DNA from: Dasyornis broadbenti
Taxonomy: Eukaryota > Chordata > Aves > Passeriformes > Dasyornithidae
NCBI GenBank assembly: GCA_013397935.1
Contig: VZRN01002231.1
Span: forward strand, 1,192,721-1,256,720
Reading direction: 5' to 3'
Length of the DNA: 64,000 nucleotides
How positions within the stretch are numbered: the stretch's first letter is position 1; each line of letters opens with the position of its first letter. The notes below the pieces were generated by a model, which saw only the letters and a list, made by a program, of their open reading frames with translations, was not told where the DNA came from and did no database searches. Shown piece by piece: positions 59,508-64,000 of the stretch. The position numbers and the translations under genes were made by a program.

Positions 59508-60045
59508 CTTGTGGTGGGCTGACCCCGATTAACTCCCCCATGGCCATTCAGCCACTCCTGAACAGCACAGAGGTGAGAAAATAAGTTGGAAAGGCTTGTG
59601 TTTGGGAAAAATGCAGGTAGAGCACTTAGCTATTACCCTCACTGCCAAAACAGACTCGGCTGGGGAAAACTAATTTATTGCCAGTTGAAAGAGGCTTGGA
59701 TGGCAAGAAACAAAGACAAAGCAATGCCTTCCACACACTTCCAATTCATTTTTTTTCCCTTCATGCCTTCATCCCCAGCTTCTCTGCCTGTCCCTTCATG
59801 GCTGCACAATTTTTGATAAAACTACTCCTTGCCATTCCTCCCTCCTCACGCATTCCCCTGCCATTGTGTGGATCCCTCCATGCTCCAGAGAGGCATTGAT
59901 GAGAAGACAAGTATGAAAGTGGGGCACACAGGAGGCTCTGGAAGAGGCTGTGGAGGAGAAGAGCCAGGGCTGTGCTGGTGCAGTGAATGACGTGTTAGAA
60001 ACGGCCAGCTGTGGGAAACGGTCTGTGTGGGAAGTGACACTCATT
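59508..60045 (-). mobile_element. Dispersed avian repeat, probably ERV-related, partial copy
   Basis: Carries 'gtgggctgaccccgattaac', 'aaacagactcggctggggaa' and 'actaatttattgccagttga', which I recall as pieces of a widespread bird repeat. I believe they come from the opposite strand of the same family as the copy at 62750-64000. The family name and exact ends are not known to me. Protein remnants are not recognisable. Confidence 0.5.
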
Positions 60046-62749
60046 ATTCATTAATTTATTAGTACCATCTCTGTCTAAAGACAGGCATTTCCTCCCTTAA
60101 ATGGAGCAAACCCACCCATAATCCAACCTGCAGACAGCTAGGGAGCAGGTAAAACTGTCAGCACTTTAGGCAGGACTCTTGAATGGTGTTATGTTTATAT
60201 TTGCAAGGAAATTGAATGTAATTGCTTTGCAATTGATGTAATGCTTTTGTTACCTATGTTAGCGAGTCCCTCAATATCAAACTTAAAGCCTGCAGGACTT
60301 GTGTGGGTAACTTCTGTTTGTTTTGTGGCTCTGGCTGGAGCCACCTGAGCTGCTGAAGATACACCGACCCAAGCCCTTGTGTGAGTGTTCAGGAGAGGGT
60401 GGCGGCCTGAAGTGTGTCAAAAGTTAAATTTTTGTCCTAGTGGCTGATAGGGAAAGCCTGAATAGAAACTAAGAAATGCCTTTTTTTAGGAAGAGATGAT
60501 TCAGAGCAAAAAGGGAGAACAAAACAGGTACAATAGGTTCCCTTTCATTTTGGGAACACTAGTCTGAACTGACTCTCATTGTGGCCTTTGAGTGTTACGT
60601 TTTCAGCTGAAGGGGAGCAGGGCAAAGGTGTGGCCACACGAATTAACCCTGCAGTAAATGAGGAAGCTGAACCGAGGGGCTGGAGCTAGGGCCTTGAGGG
60701 GAGACCAGGATTTGGACAGCCATTGGCAGGGGTCTCCTTGCACAGTGAAGACACAGGTCTGCCAGCAGGTTCTTTGGTGGCACAAGGAAAGCTGAGCAGG
60801 TCCCAGCTCCCTGGCACAGGCACCACTAACACTCATCTGAGCCCGTGTTCCTGTGTCCTGCCGGTACTCCTTGGCTCTGCCAGGAGCACTTGTCACATCC
60901 TCTCCCCTGCCCAGGCAGTGTGGCTCTGTGACACAGCAGTGTTCCAGAACAGCCTGGAGACAGTGTTCCACAACCTGGAGACAGCGAGGCCCGGGTGATT
61001 CAGGAACATTCGCATTCTGCGGGTGAGTCACAGCTGCTCAGGGCTGGCTGGGGGTAAAGCCTGTCCTTTCATGAAGGCTGGGGGAGCCTTCCCTGGCCCA
61101 GGGGCTCTGGCTCCACGGTCTGTGCTGAGCTGAAGACCTTTAGGAAGCTCCTTCCTCCGCACATCCATCCTGCAGCAGTGCCCGTTCCCTGCGACCACGG
61201 ATGGTGCAGAGGGTATCCAGTGCTGCCTCCTGGCACCCATGGCCGGGCTCCCCTCCATGCTGCTGCAGGCCAGCGTATTCCCTGCTCTGGAGAGCTGCCT
61301 TGTGTCCTGCAGGGCCATGGTGACTGCCCTTGCTGCTCCCTGCCAGGTGGGAAGTGATGATCAGAAACTTCCATGACGCTTGGTGGTGGCAGGGGCCTGA
61401 ACTGCAGGGTGGATTGAGACATGCCAGCACCCTGCTCTGCTTGTGAGCCCTGCCTGGCACAGGAGGCTGGACAAGGACTCTCCAGAGTGCCTTTCCCATG
61501 TTCTTATGGCTCAGTGCCAGGTCCCAGCTAGAATTGTCCTTCCTCTGTGCAGTGTCTCTGCACTCAGGGTGCTGCTCTCACGCAGGGAAGCCCTCCTCCA
61601 GCAGCCAGGGAGGGGGAGAGGATGTGCAGGAGGGGATGAACAGCTCCTCCCCATTCCAGACACCTTTGGGGTGACGGGCTTGTTCCAGCTGCAGGTGCTA
61701 GTGGTGGCCTGTCCTCCGTGACGCCTCCCTGCCACCTGGAATGGAGCAATGGTGATAAACAGCTTGGGGCTTCACAGGACAGCAGATACAAACAGAAAAT
61801 GTTTCTTCTTTATTTGGTGGAAAGGCAGCTACAGGAAACCAAGCCAGCTTGGGCAGGAAGCAGAGGTTACTGCGGACAGGGACAGGAGAGCCCGCGGGGG
61901 TTTGTGTGCTTCTGGTGGTGGTGGTGTTGATCCACTGCTGCTCCGAAGATATGGAGGCCTTGAAGGCTGAGGAAAGGAGGTTTAAAGGGCACAGTTTAAA
62001 TGAATGTTCTGCTTTACACATGCAAATCTGCAGACTTGTTGATATGTGACTTCTGGAAGCAGGTACCAGATGTAACTGTATGGAAGCGGGCTCTGGCCAA
62101 ATCATACCCGTACTGCTTTGAGAATGTTAAGTGGGAAGCTGAATTCAGAGTAGTCTTATAAGTAAAGTCCCCAGGAGACTCAAAAGCTGATTAAGAGCCA
62201 AATAAGCATCTGCTGAGTTCAAAGAAGTTGGAGGTGGCTGTTGCCAGTATTGTGCTACTGAGACTGTTCACCAGGTGGGCCCAATACTGTCACTTCCAGC
62301 TGTATCCCTGGAGAGCTTTAGACAAACAAGGTAATACTGAACTACTTACGGACTGGAGCTTTCCCAGTTCTTTTGAAGATTTATCGCAGAGATCTCTTGG
62401 GACCAGTGTGGGTTGACTGTGATATGAAGTGTAACAAATTGAAAGTTTCAGGCTGGCTCATCAGCAAAGTGCTCTGTTTTGATGTGAAAGCAAAGGGCCT
62501 GAGCACACAGAAGAGAAATCCTTCAATACCTGGATGGTTTTCAGCCTTCCATTGCTCTTCCTCAGCTGTTGATAACCCATTTAACTGAGATGTCCTTGCC
62601 AAGAGATGGATCACTGCTGTCTTCATGTTGCAGCCTGCAAAAATTTGTCCCAAAAAATGTCAGGCATTTGTAACAAAACTGTCACAGGCTTGGAAAGGAC
62701 TATATTATTTGGGTAAGCAGGAAAAGTGGGAAGAAGTGAGAGGAGTTTA
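60046..62749. other. Intergenic sequence
   Basis: No gene is supported. The part from 60600 to 61740 is more GC-rich, with overlapping open frames on both strands and an AP-1-like TGAGTCA near 61024. No repeat is recognised with confidence. Confidence 0.6.
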
Positions 62750-62825
62750 TTGGATTTGCATGGCAAGTGGGGGGCCTATGGGGGTGGCTTCTGTGAGAAG
62801 ATGCCAGAAACTTCCTCTGTGTCTG

Positions 62826-62829
62826 ATAG
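62826..62829. repeat. Target-site duplication ATAG, left copy
   Basis: ATAG directly before the LTR TG start; identical to 63357-63360. Confidence 0.75.
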
Positions 62830-63356
62830 TGAGGCGTGGATTGAACTCCACAACAAAAAGTCGTAAAGTAGGTATGTTTATTCTAGTGCTGGGACACACG
62901 AGGAATAGCTTCCTAAAACACGTGCATGTCTGTCTGCGGCACTTTGCTTGGTTTATATTGAGTTACAGGTTACATATGCATGAAGCTATACAATGCCCTT
63001 ATACATATTCATTATCTATCCCCGCTTCCTATTATAATGAGTCCAAAGTTCATTTAAATACACTTGCGCCTGCGCAATGCTGCTTGGTGAAACTGGGCAG
63101 GGGTCGTGGGCAGGGGTCTTCGACAAAGTAAGGGTTGTCTTCCTCTGGTGAACTTTTCACCCTGCTTCCCTGCGCATACTGTCTGTGTCTCTGGCTTGAT
63201 TCTAAACTCTACATCCTGGCTTGGTCTTTTTAACAATGGTTCTATATTTCCTTTACATCCTCTCTTTCTGTTTGGTAAGCGTAAAAAATGTCAAGCAAGC
63301 TATATACATTGTTTAGTGAGTAGTTTCCTAATAAATCATTATCTACCCCTGAATCA
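62830..63356 (-). mobile_element. Solo retroviral LTR, 527 bp, minus strand
   Basis: On the + strand it runs from TGAGGCGTGG to CCTGAATCA, so it has the TG...CA ends of a retroviral LTR, flanked by ATAG on both sides. Read on the minus strand it has a TATAAA box (complement of 62952-62957) and, about 75 bases on, an AATAAA signal (complement of 62877-62882), followed by a short U5. These set the orientation. No internal retroviral sequence or second LTR is present, so it is a solo LTR left by recombination. A 4-bp duplication fits class I (gammaretrovirus-like) ERVs; the family name is not known to me. Confidence 0.85.
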
Positions 63357-63360
63357 ATAG
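63357..63360. repeat. Target-site duplication ATAG, right copy
   Basis: ATAG directly after the LTR CA end; identical to 62826-62829. Confidence 0.75.
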
Positions 63361-64000
63361 AGCCAATGCCAGCTGGCTTCAGGAGGGACCTGCCACTGGA
63401 TCCATCAGTGAAGGTGGTAGTGCCTCTGGATTAATGTATTTAAGAAGGGGGAAAAACCTGCACACTGGCAGCTGGAGAAGAGAGGAATGAGGTTATGCGA
63501 GAAACACCAAGCTTGGGGAAGAAGGGAGGGGAGGAGCTGCTCCAGGTGCTAGAGCAGAGTGCAGACCATGGTGAGGCTGCTGTGCCCCTGCAGCCCATGG
63601 AGGTCCAGCAGGGAGCAGAGATCCACCTGCAGCTTGTGAAGGACTCCATGCTGGAGCCGGTGGATGCAACAAGGAGGCTGTGTCCCTGCAGGAAGCCTGC
63701 ACTGGAGCAGGCTCCTGGCAGCACCAGCAGACCTGTGGAGAGACGAGCCCACACTGGAACTGGTTTGCTGGCAAGATTTGTGACCCTGTGGGAGCAGTCT
63801 GTGCCTGGAGGGTTACATCCTGTGAAAGGGACCAATGCTGGAGCAGTTTGTGAAGAACTGCAGGATGTGGGAAGGATTCACGTTAGAGAAATTTGTGGAG
63901 GACTGTCTGCCATGAGAGGGACCTTGCGCTGGAGCAGGGAAAGAGCATAAAGAGTCCAACCCCCGAGGAGGAAGAAACAGCAGAGACAATGTGTGATGAG

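Larger units (their letters stand above)
62750..64000 (+). mobile_element. Dispersed avian repeat, interrupted by an LTR and cut by the window end
   Basis: The left piece (about 62750-62829) includes 'gtggcttctgtgagaagatg' and 'aaacttcctctgtgtctgat'. The right piece (63357-64000) resumes with 'agccaatgccagctggcttc' and continues with 'catttaag'-like and 'gaggctgctgtgcccctgca' segments. Removing the LTR joins them into one continuous sequence that I recognise as a common bird repeat. The right piece contains related units built on 'gggacc..gctggagcag', an imperfect internal repetition. The minus-strand frame (63440-63835) is a shadow seen in many bird 'hypothetical proteins', not a gene. Confidence 0.65.

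Noticed and set aside
63440..63835. A 131-codon minus-strand frame at the window end
   Set aside because: It is part of a dispersed repeat whose translation turns up as 'hypothetical protein' in many bird genomes.

Overview
This window looks like avian nuclear DNA, most likely from a songbird. The evidence is several 3'-truncated CR1 LINE copies with their usual avian sequence, a solo retroviral LTR inside a dispersed bird repeat, compact introns, and the gene order SUCO then FASLG, both on the + strand, which is conserved synteny with amniotes. No species can be named from the sequence alone.

Layout. Positions 1-4690 are intergenic, with one CR1 copy at 3288-3600. A CpG-island promoter at about 4690-5540 drives SUCO. 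I traced SUCO exon by exon (24 coding exons, 5351-42298). Every intron joint keeps the reading frame, giving a 1,247-residue protein with an N-terminal signal sequence, a SUN-like (Slp1-type) domain, a long acidic spacer, a coiled coil, one transmembrane helix and a basic tail. Its 3' UTR runs to about 43775. One intron (intron 3) appears to use a GC-AG splice pair. Intron 1 (11.2 kb) holds a CR1 fragment right after exon 1 and a perfect 38-bp palindrome.

Positions 43776-50488 are intergenic, with a short CR1 tail near 48530. FASLG follows, with four coding exons (50489-52902, 253 residues). The TNF domain is well conserved, but the cytoplasmic tail is much shorter and less proline-rich than in mammals. 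Its 3' UTR runs to about 53810. The rest, 53811-64000, has no gene I can support. It holds two CR1 copies, low-complexity A/T tracts, and parts of a dispersed avian repeat. One of those repeat copies is split by a minus-strand solo LTR with a 4-bp target duplication, so the order of insertion can be read.

The two genes are neighbours by descent and not by function. SUCO is an ER-membrane protein linked to secretory protein maturation and bone formation. FASLG is a death ligand of cytotoxic lymphocytes. I see no CRISPR, operon, phage or other prokaryote-type system, and nothing I would call a new biological system. The findings are gene-structure peculiarities and repeat archaeology.
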